Part shown: in pieces, positions 1-10,338 of the stretch | How the letters are laid out: the number at the start of each line of letters is the position of its first letter | How positions within the stretch are numbered: position 1 is the first letter of the stretch | NCBI GenBank assembly: GCA_900547765.1 | Contig: URIA01000054.1 | Coordinates: 1 to 14,146, forward strand | Direction: 5' to 3' | DNA length: 14,146 nucleotides | DNA from: an uncultured Collinsella sp. | GTDB taxonomy: Bacteria > Actinomycetota > Coriobacteriia > Coriobacteriales > Coriobacteriaceae | The notes under the pieces: model-generated | What the model saw: the letters and a program-made list of their open reading frames with translations, nothing else | The model's database searches: none | What the model was told of the DNA's origin: nothing | Program-made: the position numbers and the translations under genes

Positions 1-26
1 GCACAGGCTAAAGGCTCTAACAAAAC

Positions 27-62
27 GTGGGCCCTGCCGTTCGAACGAACGGCAGGGCCCAC
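27..62 (-). terminator. Intrinsic terminator of the carAB operon
   Basis: A perfect 16-bp inverted repeat (GTGGGCCCTGCCGTTC at 27-42, its complement at 47-62) encloses a 4-base loop. Read on the minus strand it is followed by GTTTTGTT, a usable U-tract. It lies about 170 bases past the carB stop and is the best candidate for ending carAB transcription. The plus-strand side is followed by a weaker T-rich stretch (68-75), so termination in both directions is possible but the gene to the left is not visible. Confidence 0.8.
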
Positions 63-106
63 ACTCATTTTCTATTCATCCCTAGTCATCGCGCAAAGCC
101 CCTTCG

Positions 107-231
107 GCAGCACACGGTGCGGCCAAGTCACCGCAGGCCGGGGCGGGAGGCGGTCCTTTCTCTCGGAAAACTTCGCGAAGCCCAGTTTCCGAGAGAAAGT
201 GTCCGGCTGCCGCCCCGGCCGGCCAGGTCAA

Positions 232-247
<16 letters not shown>
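107..247. repeat. Nested long palindrome overlapping the carB 3' end
   Basis: Three perfect inverted-repeat blocks share one centre. The outer arms are 107-119 (GCAGCACACGGTG) with 235-247, 13 bp. The middle arms are 136-146 (GGCCGGGGCGG) with 210-220, 11 bp. The inner arms are 156-169 (CTTTCTCTCGGAAA) with 186-199, 14 bp, around a loop containing TTCGCGAA. The outer right arm lies in the last codons of carB. The structure has no U-tract of its own, so it is not a standard terminator; an mRNA 3'-end stabiliser or a repeat-family element are both possible. Confidence 0.7.
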
Positions 248-3546
<3,299 letters not shown>

Positions 3547-3547
3547 G

Positions 3548-4987
3548 TTAGTTCTCCTCGGTCTCGGTCGCGGCGGTCTCGGCGAAATTCCAGCCAGCCA
3601 GGCGGTCCTTCGCGGTGTCGATGTCTAGGTAGTTCTCCTCGCCGTCCATGAGTCGCGTAAAGGCGGTAAAGAGATAGTGAGCATCGGTGGGGCCAGGCGA
3701 GGCCTCGGGGTGGTACTGGACCGAGAAGCACGGGGCGTCGAGCAGCTGGATGCCCTCGGCGGTGCCGTCGTTGAGGTTCACGTGCGTCAGGCGAATGCGG
3801 CCAAAGCGCTCGTTCATCACGACCGGCGCGATTCCGCGGCGCACCCAGACGCGCAGATCTCCATCGGCCGCATGCTCGGTCTCGCCGCCGGAAAGCTCGG
3901 GGACAAGCTTGCCCAAGCTGGGGAACAGCAGGCCAAAGCCATGGTTTTGTGCGGTGATCTCCACGCGACGGCTTACCAGGTTCATGACCGGCTGGTTACC
4001 GCCGCGGTGACCGAACTTAAGCTTTTCCATCTGGGCGCCGCAGGCCAGGCTGATCATCTGGTGACCAAGGCAAATACCAAAGACCGGCACCTTGCCGATC
4101 AGCTGCTGCACCTGCTCGTAGGTCTCCACCACGGCGTCGGGGTCGCCGGGGCCATTGGACAAAAAGACGCCGTCGGGATTCATGTCGAGCACCTCGCTCG
4201 CGGGCGTATTCCACGGCACGACGGTAAGGTCGCAGCCGGCGCGGACCAGCCCTTCCAGAATGCCGCGCTTCACACCGCAGTCGTAGGCGACCACTTTGTG
4301 ACGGGCAGGAGCGGCAGCCGAAAGCGCAAAGCCATGCGTGGCAGGCAGGTCGGCGGCCACAAACTCATGAGGCGCGGGGCAACTTACGGTCTTGACCAGG
4401 TTCTCGCCTACCAGCGTAGGCGCTGCGGCCAGACGCTCGGCAAGCTCGTCGACGTCGAAGATCTCGGTCGAGATAATGCCCATCTTGGAACCATTGTCGC
4501 GCAGATGGCGCACCAGAGCGCGGGTGTCGACACCCTCGATAGCAACGATGCCGTGTGCGCGCAGGTACTCCGGCACGCTGACGGCCGAGCGCCAGTTAGA
4601 AGGCGTGGCGCACATGTCGCGAACGATCATGCCGCGCATGGCCGGAGCGCTCGCAGAGCGCACGGCGTCGCCGGGGAAGGCCGACTGGACGTCGGTCTCG
4701 TCGATACCGTAGTTGCCGATCTGCGGATAGGTCATGGTTACGATTTGGCCGGCATAACTCGGGTCGGTCATGACCTCAAAGTAGCCCTCGAGCGAGGTGT
4801 TGAAGCAGACTTCGCCGGTCGCGGTGCCCTCGGCGCCGCATGCACGTCCATAAAAAATGGTCCCATCCTCAAGATACAGGATGCAGGGACCACAGGTGCC
4901 CTTGCTGGTTTTGGCCAGCATACGCTGGCAAAGCTCGCTGGGCGCGAAGGTGCGGGCGGCAGCGCCCGCGGTATGGTTGTTCGCCAT
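3548..4987 (-). CDS. carA: Carbamoyl-phosphate synthase small (glutaminase) subunit
   Basis: CarA hydrolyses glutamine and passes ammonia to CarB. I start it at the ATG at 4987 (MANNHTAG, 479 residues) because AAGGAG sits four bases upstream; a GTG at 5008 would add seven residues but lies inside a hairpin and lacks a site. The N-terminal CarA domain covers about 30-190 (YLEDGTIFYGRACG, FNTSLEGYFEVMTDPSY). The class I glutamine amidotransferase domain follows, with oxyanion motif FLSNGPGDP, nucleophile Cys306 in GICLGHQ, and His426/Glu428 in QYHPEASPGP, so the catalytic triad is intact. The protein is about 100 residues longer than usual (about 360-385). The excess is an N-terminal extension of about 30 residues, a tail of about 30, and roughly 35 extra residues between NHGF and RLTHVNLNDGT (residues about 352-396). 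carB follows one base later. Confidence 0.97.
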   Translation of the reverse strand: MANNHTAGAAARTFAPSELCQRMLAKTSKGTCGPCILYLEDGTIFYGRACGAEGTATGEVCFNTSLEGYFEVMTDPSYAGQIVTMTYPQIGNYGIDETDVQSAFPGDAVRSASAPAMRGMIVRDMCATPSNWRSAVSVPEYLRAHGIVAIEGVDTRALVRHLRDNGSKMGIISTEIFDVDELAERLAAAPTLVGENLVKTVSCPAPHEFVAADLPATHGFALSAAAPARHKVVAYDCGVKRGILEGLVRAGCDLTVVPWNTPASEVLDMNPDGVFLSNGPGDPDAVVETYEQVQQLIGKVPVFGICLGHQMISLACGAQMEKLKFGHRGGNQPVMNLVSRRVEITAQNHGFGLLFPSLGKLVPELSGGETEHAADGDLRVWVRRGIAPVVMNERFGRIRLTHVNLNDGTAEGIQLLDAPCFSVQYHPEASPGPTDAHYLFTAFTRLMDGEENYLDIDTAKDRLAGWNFAETAATETEEN

Positions 4988-4998
4988 AGTTCTCCTTC

Positions 4999-5016
4999 CC
5001 GGTCTCACAGGACCGG
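4999..5016 (-). promoter_or_regulatory. Hairpin abutting the carA ribosome site
   Basis: CCGGTC at 4999-5004 pairs perfectly with GACCGG at 5011-5016 around a 6-base loop. In the mRNA the stem ends two bases before the AAGGAG of carA (4992-4997). A hairpin so close to the ribosome site could affect initiation. I see no match to the PyrR-binding consensus, so pyrimidine or arginine control is only a guess. Confidence 0.35.
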
Positions 5017-5076
5017 CTTAAAGGTGTGTAGTTAGGCCTCGCGGTATTGTAACCGTAAGCATGCCTCATGGCGTTA

Positions 5077-5101
5077 ATTTCATCGAAATGTTTACGAAAT
5101 G
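5077..5101. promoter_or_regulatory. Candidate operator upstream of carA
   Basis: An AT-rich island in the carA leader holds an inverted repeat ATTTC-ATC-GAAAT (5077-5089). It also holds a direct repeat CGAAATG at 5084-5090 and 5095-5101, 11 bases apart and therefore on about the same DNA face. This fits a binding site for a transcription factor, but I cannot name one. A minus-strand TACAAT (5046-5051) is a possible -10 box without a good -35. Confidence 0.25.
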
Positions 5102-5146
5102 ATAATTATGACTTTCTATGCATAATGATTTTTCTAGGACGGGGAT

Positions 5147-5187
5147 TAAAAATCATCCCGCGAGGCTTGTGGCTCACGCGGGATGAT
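5147..5187 (-). terminator. Terminator of the ABC exporter/membrane protein operon
   Basis: ATCATCCCGCG (5152-5162) pairs perfectly with CGCGGGATGAT (5177-5187) in an 11-bp stem with a 14-base loop. On the minus strand it is followed by a run of T residues (complement of 5148-5152). It lies just past the TAA at 5194 and separates this operon from carAB. Confidence 0.8.
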
Positions 5188-5193
5188 GACGTC

Positions 5194-6159
5194 TTACTTT
5201 TTCTTATCCTGCTCCAGCAGTTTGGACGGTGTGCGATCGGGCTTGCCGCCGCGGAAAATCTCGCGGCCATGCAGACGATGCTCCAGATCGCGCTCGGCCT
5301 TTTCCTCGTCAATCTTGGTCTGGCTCACCACCGGGTCCTCAATCAACGACGACACCGAGTTCACCTGCTTCTGAATGCGCTCGGCGATGGTGTCATCCAT
5401 ACTCACGATGCGCATCTTCCAGTCGATACTCGTGGCGTTGGATGAGCTCTTGGTCCACACGAACGTCAAAATGGCGCTCTGGTGGCCGCGCGCGGGGAAC
5501 ATGCCAAAGAAGGAATCGTGCTGAATGTTGCTATCCTCGTCGATATAGGCGTGAACGTTATACACCACGCGGTCGATCTTATCGTTGAGCAACGCGTTGG
5601 TCGCAAGCGCCGCGGCCTGAATCTGCCCGTTGGACAGCAGCTCGAGCTCGTTGGCAGACGATGTGTCCAACACCGTCACCTCGACCGTGCCCGTACGCTC
5701 ATCGGCTTCATCGACGGTAAAGTCGAGCGGGAACTGCGTAAAGCCGTTGCCCCATTCAAGTCCACCCTTGAGCGCGGTCGAAACGGTATCGACCGAAACG
5801 CTCTCGGACAGGTTGGCGGTGTTCAGACGACGCATCACGCCGTAGCCAATCTGCATGCCCACGATCAGCACCAAAATACCGATGACCACGGCCATCGCGG
5901 TCTTCGTAATGGTATGGCTCACCTGCGAGCCCGAAGGATCGTCCTCGGACAGCGGGTCGATATGTTTTGCCTGGCTCGCGCGGTCCTCGCTGCGCAGCTG
6001 CGCTAGCGCCGCTTTGTCACCGCGCTTGGCCGCAGCCTCCTTCTCACGCATGCGCTCGGTACGCTTTTTGGCGAGCGTGGGATCCAAGACGCCGGATGCA
6101 TCGATTTCGGAGAATAACTCCGTCACTTCTTCCGGAGTCAAAGGGTTCTTGTCAGCCAT
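5194..6159 (-). CDS. Single-pass membrane protein of unknown function
   Basis: I do not recognise this 321-residue protein. The N-terminal 80 residues are hydrophilic, charged and probably helical (repeated K/R/E/A around 28-65), and should be cytoplasmic. One membrane segment spans about 87-107 (TAMAVVIGILVLIVGMQIGYG). The remaining 210 residues should lie outside the membrane; they look like a mixed alpha/beta domain (about 140-255, with YNVHAYIDED and SAILTFVWTK) followed by a charged C-terminal helix (about 257-300). There is no signal peptide, lipobox or catalytic motif I can identify. The start ATG has AGGA five bases upstream. It begins 19 bp after the ABC exporter stop, so the two are probably co-transcribed, and a partner or accessory role for the exporter is possible but unproven. 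It could equally be an envelope protein carried along in the operon. Confidence 0.85.
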   Translation of the reverse strand: MADKNPLTPEEVTELFSEIDASGVLDPTLAKKRTERMREKEAAAKRGDKAALAQLRSEDRASQAKHIDPLSEDDPSGSQVSHTITKTAMAVVIGILVLIVGMQIGYGVMRRLNTANLSESVSVDTVSTALKGGLEWGNGFTQFPLDFTVDEADERTGTVEVTVLDTSSANELELLSNGQIQAAALATNALLNDKIDRVVYNVHAYIDEDSNIQHDSFFGMFPARGHQSAILTFVWTKSSSNATSIDWKMRIVSMDDTIAERIQKQVNSVSSLIEDPVVSQTKIDEEKAERDLEHRLHGREIFRGGKPDRTPSKLLEQDKKK

Positions 6160-6178
6160 AAACTTCCTGTCATATCAA

Positions 6179-7951
6179 TCAGTCGAGCTCGTGCGCACGC
6201 GCACCTTCGAACTGCATTCGATAGTAACGGGCATAGGTGCCGCCACGGGCGAGAAGCTCCTCGTGCGTGCCACGCTCCACAACGCGACCATGCTCAACGG
6301 TCGCAATCTCATCGGCATGCTTAATGGTCGAAAGACGGTGGGCGATAATAATCGTGGTGCGGCCGCGTGCCAGCTCTTCGAGTGACTCCTGCACCGCCTC
6401 CTCGCTCTCGTTATCCAAAGCACTCGTCGCCTCGTCCAAAATCAGGATCTTGGGGTTCTTGAGAAACACGCGCGCGATGGCAACGCGCTGCTTCTGTCCG
6501 CCCGAAAGACGGCTGCCGCGCTCGCCCACCACGGTGTCGTAGCCCTGCGGAAGCGATTCGATAAAGGTATCGATATTGGCGCGGCGGGCCGCCTCGGCGA
6601 TCTCTTCTGCCGTAGCACCCGGCTTGCCGTAGGCGATGTTCTCGCCAATCGTACCGTCAAACAGGTAGACATCCTGCTGCACCAGGCCGATGGCGCGGCG
6701 CAGGCTCTGCTGCGTCACATCGCGCACGTCCTGACCGTCGATGCTAATGGATCCGGTAGCCACGTCATAAAAGCGCGGCAGCAGCGAACAGGTCGTGGAC
6801 TTGCCGCCGCCCGAAGGGCCAACCAAAGCGATGGTCTGCCCGGGCTTGATGGACAGGTCCATATGGTCGATAACGGGTCGCTCGTCGGCATAGCCCTCGC
6901 CCAGCTCAACGTCCTCGTAGTTAAAGCACACGTCGTGATACTCCACGGCGCCGGCAGTCACCTGCAGATCAGTGGCGCCCGGCTTGTCCTGGATATCCGG
7001 CGCCGTCGAGAGCACCTCGTCCATACGCTTAAAGCCGGCGATAGCCTTCTGATACGTTTCGGCCGAATTGACGAGCGTCTCAAGCGGCGTGCAGAACAGC
7101 GAAATATAGAGTGCAAAGGTCGCCATATCGACCGCCTGCAGCTGTCCCTGGGCGACCAGCCAGCCGCCCAGCAGCACCACGATCACATAGAGCACGCCCG
7201 AGAGCAGGCCATACGTCGCGGTATAGACGCCCATGGCGTGATACATGTTCTCCTTGGACGAAAGATAGCGATTGTTGGAGGCGCGGAACTTGAAGCGTTC
7301 GGTCTCCTCGTTGGCAAAGCTCTTGACCACGCGCATGCCCGCCAGCGAATCCTGCAGCTGCGCATTGATGCCGCTGATCTTTTTGCGGTTGTCGCTAAAG
7401 ACCTCGCGCATACGCATGTTTTGCCAAAACATGATGACCGCAAACGCCGCCGTCACCACGGCCATGGCGAGCGCCAGCACCGGGGCGATGGTAAAGAGGA
7501 TCACAAACGAGCCGATAATCTCGATGCCGCAGATGATGATCCACTCGGGCACGTGGTGCGCCGCCTCGCAGATATCGAACAGGTCGTTGACCACGCGGCT
7601 CATCATGTCGCCCGAGCTGTTGCGGTCGAAGTACGCAAAGCTAAAGCGCTCATACTGGTCGAACAGGTCCTCGCGCATTTTGGACTCCATGCGCGCACCC
7701 ATCACGTGACCCCAATAGCTCACAAAGTAGCGGCAGGCGCAGCGGACGGCATACATCAGCACCAAGCCCACCGCGATCATGCCGAGCGCCTGCATAATGG
7801 CAGCCTGACCCTGAGCAAATAGCCCACCGGTCAAATTGCGCAGGATAATGGGGAACGCCAGGTCAATGGCGGCAAGCACCAGAGCACAAACAGTATCAGC
7901 AACAAAAAGCCCCATCTGGGGCTCGTAATACGAGAGAAACCTTTTAAACAT
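6179..7951 (-). CDS. ABC exporter half-transporter (fused membrane and ATPase domains)
   Basis: This 590-residue protein has the usual length and layout of a type I ABC exporter half-transporter (MsbA/LmrA/BmrA-like), which works as a dimer to move lipids, drugs or peptides outward. The membrane domain covers about 12-300 with six likely helices (near 14-38, 55-75, 136-156, 158-176, 245-265 and 272-290). The ATPase domain has Walker A GPSGGGKST (378-386), Q-loop Gln426 (LVQQDVYLFDGT), signature LSGGQ (482-486), Walker B ILILD with Glu507, and H-loop His538, all intact. The substrate cannot be told from sequence. The ATG has GAGG five bases upstream. A membrane protein of unknown function follows after 19 bp; no second half-transporter is adjacent, which suggests a homodimer. 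Confidence 0.95.
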   Translation of the reverse strand: MFKRFLSYYEPQMGLFVADTVCALVLAAIDLAFPIILRNLTGGLFAQGQAAIMQALGMIAVGLVLMYAVRCACRYFVSYWGHVMGARMESKMREDLFDQYERFSFAYFDRNSSGDMMSRVVNDLFDICEAAHHVPEWIIICGIEIIGSFVILFTIAPVLALAMAVVTAAFAVIMFWQNMRMREVFSDNRKKISGINAQLQDSLAGMRVVKSFANEETERFKFRASNNRYLSSKENMYHAMGVYTATYGLLSGVLYVIVVLLGGWLVAQGQLQAVDMATFALYISLFCTPLETLVNSAETYQKAIAGFKRMDEVLSTAPDIQDKPGATDLQVTAGAVEYHDVCFNYEDVELGEGYADERPVIDHMDLSIKPGQTIALVGPSGGGKSTTCSLLPRFYDVATGSISIDGQDVRDVTQQSLRRAIGLVQQDVYLFDGTIGENIAYGKPGATAEEIAEAARRANIDTFIESLPQGYDTVVGERGSRLSGGQKQRVAIARVFLKNPKILILDEATSALDNESEEAVQESLEELARGRTTIIIAHRLSTIKHADEIATVEHGRVVERGTHEELLARGGTYARYYRMQFEGARAHELD

Positions 7952-7986
7952 GCAATCCTCGAAGAGAAATAAATAGCGTGAGAAAT

Positions 7987-7999
7987 CCGGTTGAACCGG
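7987..7999. promoter_or_regulatory. Perfect odd palindrome upstream of the ABC exporter
   Basis: CCGGTTGAACCGG is a perfect 6+1+6 palindrome ending 36 bases upstream of the exporter start codon. As RNA it would give only a short stem, so a protein-binding operator is the likelier reading. No regulator gene is adjacent and I cannot assign a family. Confidence 0.25.
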
Positions 8000-8059
8000 T
8001 CAGGCTGAAAACAAAGCGTCCCAACAAGCATAACGCCGATGTTCTGGCAGCGTCAGCGA

Positions 8060-8157
8060 AAACGTCCCTAAGCGAGCAAGGTGCCTTGAAAGAGGAGCGA
8101 CGCGTACTTCGGTACGCGAGCGACGATTGAAAGGCAGATTGCCGCTTAGGGGCGTTT
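8060..8157. repeat. 98-bp imperfect palindrome, possible mobile hairpin element
   Basis: The two halves fold on each other. 8060-8074 pairs with 8143-8157 (15 pairs, one G-T), 8076-8079 with 8139-8142, 8082-8087 with 8131-8136, and 8101-8107 (CGCGTAC) with 8112-8118 around TTCG. If transcribed on the plus strand the apex would be the very stable C(UUCG)G tetraloop. An 8-bp direct repeat GCAGCGTC lies on each side (8047-8054 and 8158-8165). This resembles a MITE or REP-type element, but one copy in one window cannot prove it. Confidence 0.6.
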
Positions 8158-8170
8158 GCAGCGTCGACTC

Positions 8171-8198
8171 GTTACGCGGTTTGGTAAAACCGCGTAAC
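8171..8198 (-). terminator. Hairpin directly after the NUDIX gene
   Basis: GTTACGCGGTTT (8171-8182) pairs perfectly over 12 bp with 8187-8198 around a 4-base loop. It starts at the base next to the NUDIX stop codon. The minus strand lacks a T-run after it, so it may be an mRNA 3'-end stabiliser or a weak terminator. Confidence 0.5.
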
Positions 8199-8894
8199 CT
8201 AGAGCTCGGCCCCGCCCAAGCGGTGCGCGATGCTATCGCAGGCCAAGGCGCCTACGACGGTCTTGGCGTCTTCGATCTTGCCGTCGAGCACGGCGTCGAT
8301 CAGCTCGTGCAGCGGCACCAGGTCCACGTTGACAAACTCGTCATCATCGGGGTTGGGCGCATCAAACTCGAGCTTGGTAGCCAAGTAGATGTGGATGATC
8401 TCATCGCAAAAACCGCAGGACGTGACAATCGACGTCAAAAAGCGAATACGACCAGCCCTAAAGCCGGTCTCCTCATGCAGTTCGCGCTTGGCGCAATCGA
8501 GCGGGTCCTCGCCTGGATCGAGCTTGCCGGCGGGAATCTCGACCGTCACGCGGTCGATGGCGGTGCGGTACTGACGCACCAGTACGATCTTGCCGCTCTC
8601 GGTCAGTGCCACAACGGCCGCCGCACCCGGATGGCGAACGATATCGCGGGCGCTGCGGTGACCGTTGGGCAGCTCAACCTCAAGACGGTGGACGTCGAGA
8701 ATCTTGCCCTTCCAGGCGCACTCCTCCGAAAGAATCTTCTCGTGCAGCTCGGCATCGTGCGGGTCGTCGTCGCCCAGCACCAGTGCCGGCTCGTCAGCGA
8801 CCTCGCCACCAGGCTCGCCCTCGGCGTGCCCATACATGCGGCTGTCCTCTTCGACAATCTGCGCGTCCACGAGCTCTTCGTTCTTCTCGTCCAT
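8199..8894 (-). CDS. NUDIX hydrolase, ADP-ribose pyrophosphatase type
   Basis: Likely hydrolyses ADP-ribose or a related nucleoside diphosphate sugar to AMP plus a sugar phosphate. The complete Nudix box is at 123-145: G-x5-E-x7-REL-x-EE-x-GF, read as GKLDPGE...RELHEETGF. It is preceded by the IVLVRQYR and EIPAGKLDPGE patterns typical of the NudF/ADPRase group and followed by TSCGFCDEIIHIYLA. The catalytic domain begins near residue 52. The first 50 residues are an acidic, probably disordered extension rich in Asp/Glu. I start at the ATG at 8894 (MDEKNEE, 231 residues) because GAGAGGA lies nine bases upstream; an ATG at 8903 adds MRR but abuts that site. The purD stop is only 21 bp upstream, so the two are probably in one transcript. 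The exact substrate is inferred from family only. Confidence 0.93.
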   Translation of the reverse strand: MDEKNEELVDAQIVEEDSRMYGHAEGEPGGEVADEPALVLGDDDPHDAELHEKILSEECAWKGKILDVHRLEVELPNGHRSARDIVRHPGAAAVVALTESGKIVLVRQYRTAIDRVTVEIPAGKLDPGEDPLDCAKRELHEETGFRAGRIRFLTSIVTSCGFCDEIIHIYLATKLEFDAPNPDDDEFVNVDLVPLHELIDAVLDGKIEDAKTVVGALACDSIAHRLGGAEL

Positions 8895-8915
8895 CCGTCT
8901 CATTCCTCTCGGATT

Positions 8916-10220
8916 TTAGGCATCCCAGGCGTCGCGGCCGCGCAGCGCGCGCAGGCCGATGTCGTGACGCAGGGTCTTGCCCTCAAAATCAATCTTCTCG
9001 CAGGCCTCGTAGGCAAGGTTGCGAGCGTTCTCGAACGTGTCGCCCAGAGCGGTCACGGCAAGCACGCGGCCACCATTGGTCACGAGCTGGCCGTCCACCA
9101 CGGCGGTGCCCGCGTGGTACACGGTCACGTTCTCCATGGCCTCGGCATCGGCGATACCGGTGATGACCTTGCCCTTCTCGTAGCTGCCGGGATAGCCCGC
9201 GCTCGTCAGGACAACGGCCACGGCCCACTCGTCACGCCAGTCGAGCTCAATCTGATCGAGCTCGCAGTTGGCACAAGCCAGCATGACCTCGACCAAGTCG
9301 TTCTTAAGGCGCGGCAGCACGACCTGCGTCTCGGGGTCGCCAAAGCGGGCATTGAACTCCAGCACCTTGGGGCCGGCAGGCGTGAGCATAAAGCCGCCAT
9401 ACAGGCAGCCGCGGTAGTCGATACCCTCGACAGCGAGCTCGGCCACGGTCTGCTCCATGACCTTCACCATCGTGGCGTGCTCCTCGTCAGTCACGATGGG
9501 CACCGGGCTGTAGACGCCCATGCCACCGGTGTTGGGGCCCTTGTCGCCCTCGAGCGCGCGCTTGTGGTCCTGCGAGGTGGCCATGGGGCGAACGGTCTTG
9601 CCGTCGGTAAAGGCCAGCAGCGAGCACTCGGGGCCAACGAGCATCTCCTCGATAACCACGGTGTTGCCGGCATCGCCAAAGGTGCCGCCAAAACACTCAC
9701 GCACGGCCTCCTCGGCCTGCTCAAGTTCGGTCGCCACGATAACGCCCTTGCCCGCGGCAAGGCCGTCGGCCTTGACGACCAGCGGGGCGCCCTGCTCGCG
9801 CACGTAGGCGAGAGCCGAAGCCTCGTCGGTAAACGAGCCGTAGGCCGCCGTCGGGATACCGGCGCGCTCCATGAGCTGCTTGGAGAACAGCTTGGAGCCC
9901 TCCATCTGGGCGCCCTCGGCACCCGGGCCAAAGCAGGGAATACCCGCCGCGCGCACGGCGTCGGCCACGCCCGCCACGAGCGGAGCCTCGGGGCCAATTA
10001 CCACAAGTCCGCATCCGTGGCTCTGCGCAAACGCCGCCACGGCCGCAGGATCGCAGTCGTCGAGAACAACGTTCTCGCCGCAGCTCGCGGTGCCGCCGTT
10101 GCCCGGCGCAATGTAGAGCTTGCCGGCGCGCGGTGATGCTGCGAGCTTGGCTGCCAAAGCATGCTCACGGCCGCCGCTGCCCAACAACAGGATGTCGATG
10201 GTTTGAGTGTCCGCCTTCAA
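8916..10220 (-). CDS. purD: Phosphoribosylamine-glycine ligase (GAR synthetase)
   Basis: Joins glycine to phosphoribosylamine with ATP, the second step of de novo purine synthesis. The 434-residue length matches the family (about 420-430). The N-terminal domain has ILLLGSGGREHALA (10-23) and IAPGNGGT. The ATP-grasp part shows VVKADGLAAGKGV (148-160), GPNTGGMGVYSP (228-239) and LEFNARFGDPETQ (287-299). The C-terminal domain ends with the biotin-carboxylase-like fold region (GYPGSY, GGRVLAVTALG). The start is a TTG at 10220, five bases after a strong GGAGG; the frame is open up to 10388 but that would overlap purA and has no homology. It lies 118 bp after purA, across a gap with alternative hairpins, and is followed closely by the NUDIX gene. 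Confidence 0.97.
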   Translation of the reverse strand: MKADTQTIDILLLGSGGREHALAAKLAASPRAGKLYIAPGNGGTASCGENVVLDDCDPAAVAAFAQSHGCGLVVIGPEAPLVAGVADAVRAAGIPCFGPGAEGAQMEGSKLFSKQLMERAGIPTAAYGSFTDEASALAYVREQGAPLVVKADGLAAGKGVIVATELEQAEEAVRECFGGTFGDAGNTVVIEEMLVGPECSLLAFTDGKTVRPMATSQDHKRALEGDKGPNTGGMGVYSPVPIVTDEEHATMVKVMEQTVAELAVEGIDYRGCLYGGFMLTPAGPKVLEFNARFGDPETQVVLPRLKNDLVEVMLACANCELDQIELDWRDEWAVAVVLTSAGYPGSYEKGKVITGIADAEAMENVTVYHAGTAVVDGQLVTNGGRVLAVTALGDTFENARNLAYEACEKIDFEGKTLRHDIGLRALRGRDAWDA

Positions 10221-10260
10221 GGGTACCTCCTCTATGGATGAACGGCCCGCTCCGCGCGAG

Positions 10261-10316
10261 CCCTTTGCAAGCAAATATACCCCTCGGCCGCCCGTCCGGG
10301 CTGCAAAGGGGTATAT
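10261..10316 (-). terminator. purA 3' hairpin with an alternative fold upstream of purD
   Basis: AGGGGTATAT (10307-10316) pairs perfectly with ATATACCCCT (10275-10284), with a further GC-rich stem possible in the loop. On the minus strand it is followed only by TTTGC, a weak U-tract. The segment TGCAAAGGG (10302-10310), overlapping the same arm, can instead pair perfectly with CCCTTTGCA (10261-10269), which lies nearer purD. The two folds exclude each other. Confidence 0.5.
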
Positions 10317-10338
10317 CGCAATAACCAAATAGTCCCGA

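Noticed and set aside
4988..5008. GTG start at 5008 for carA
   Set aside because: It lies within the leader hairpin and has no ribosome site, whereas ATG at 4987 has AAGGAG at good spacing.
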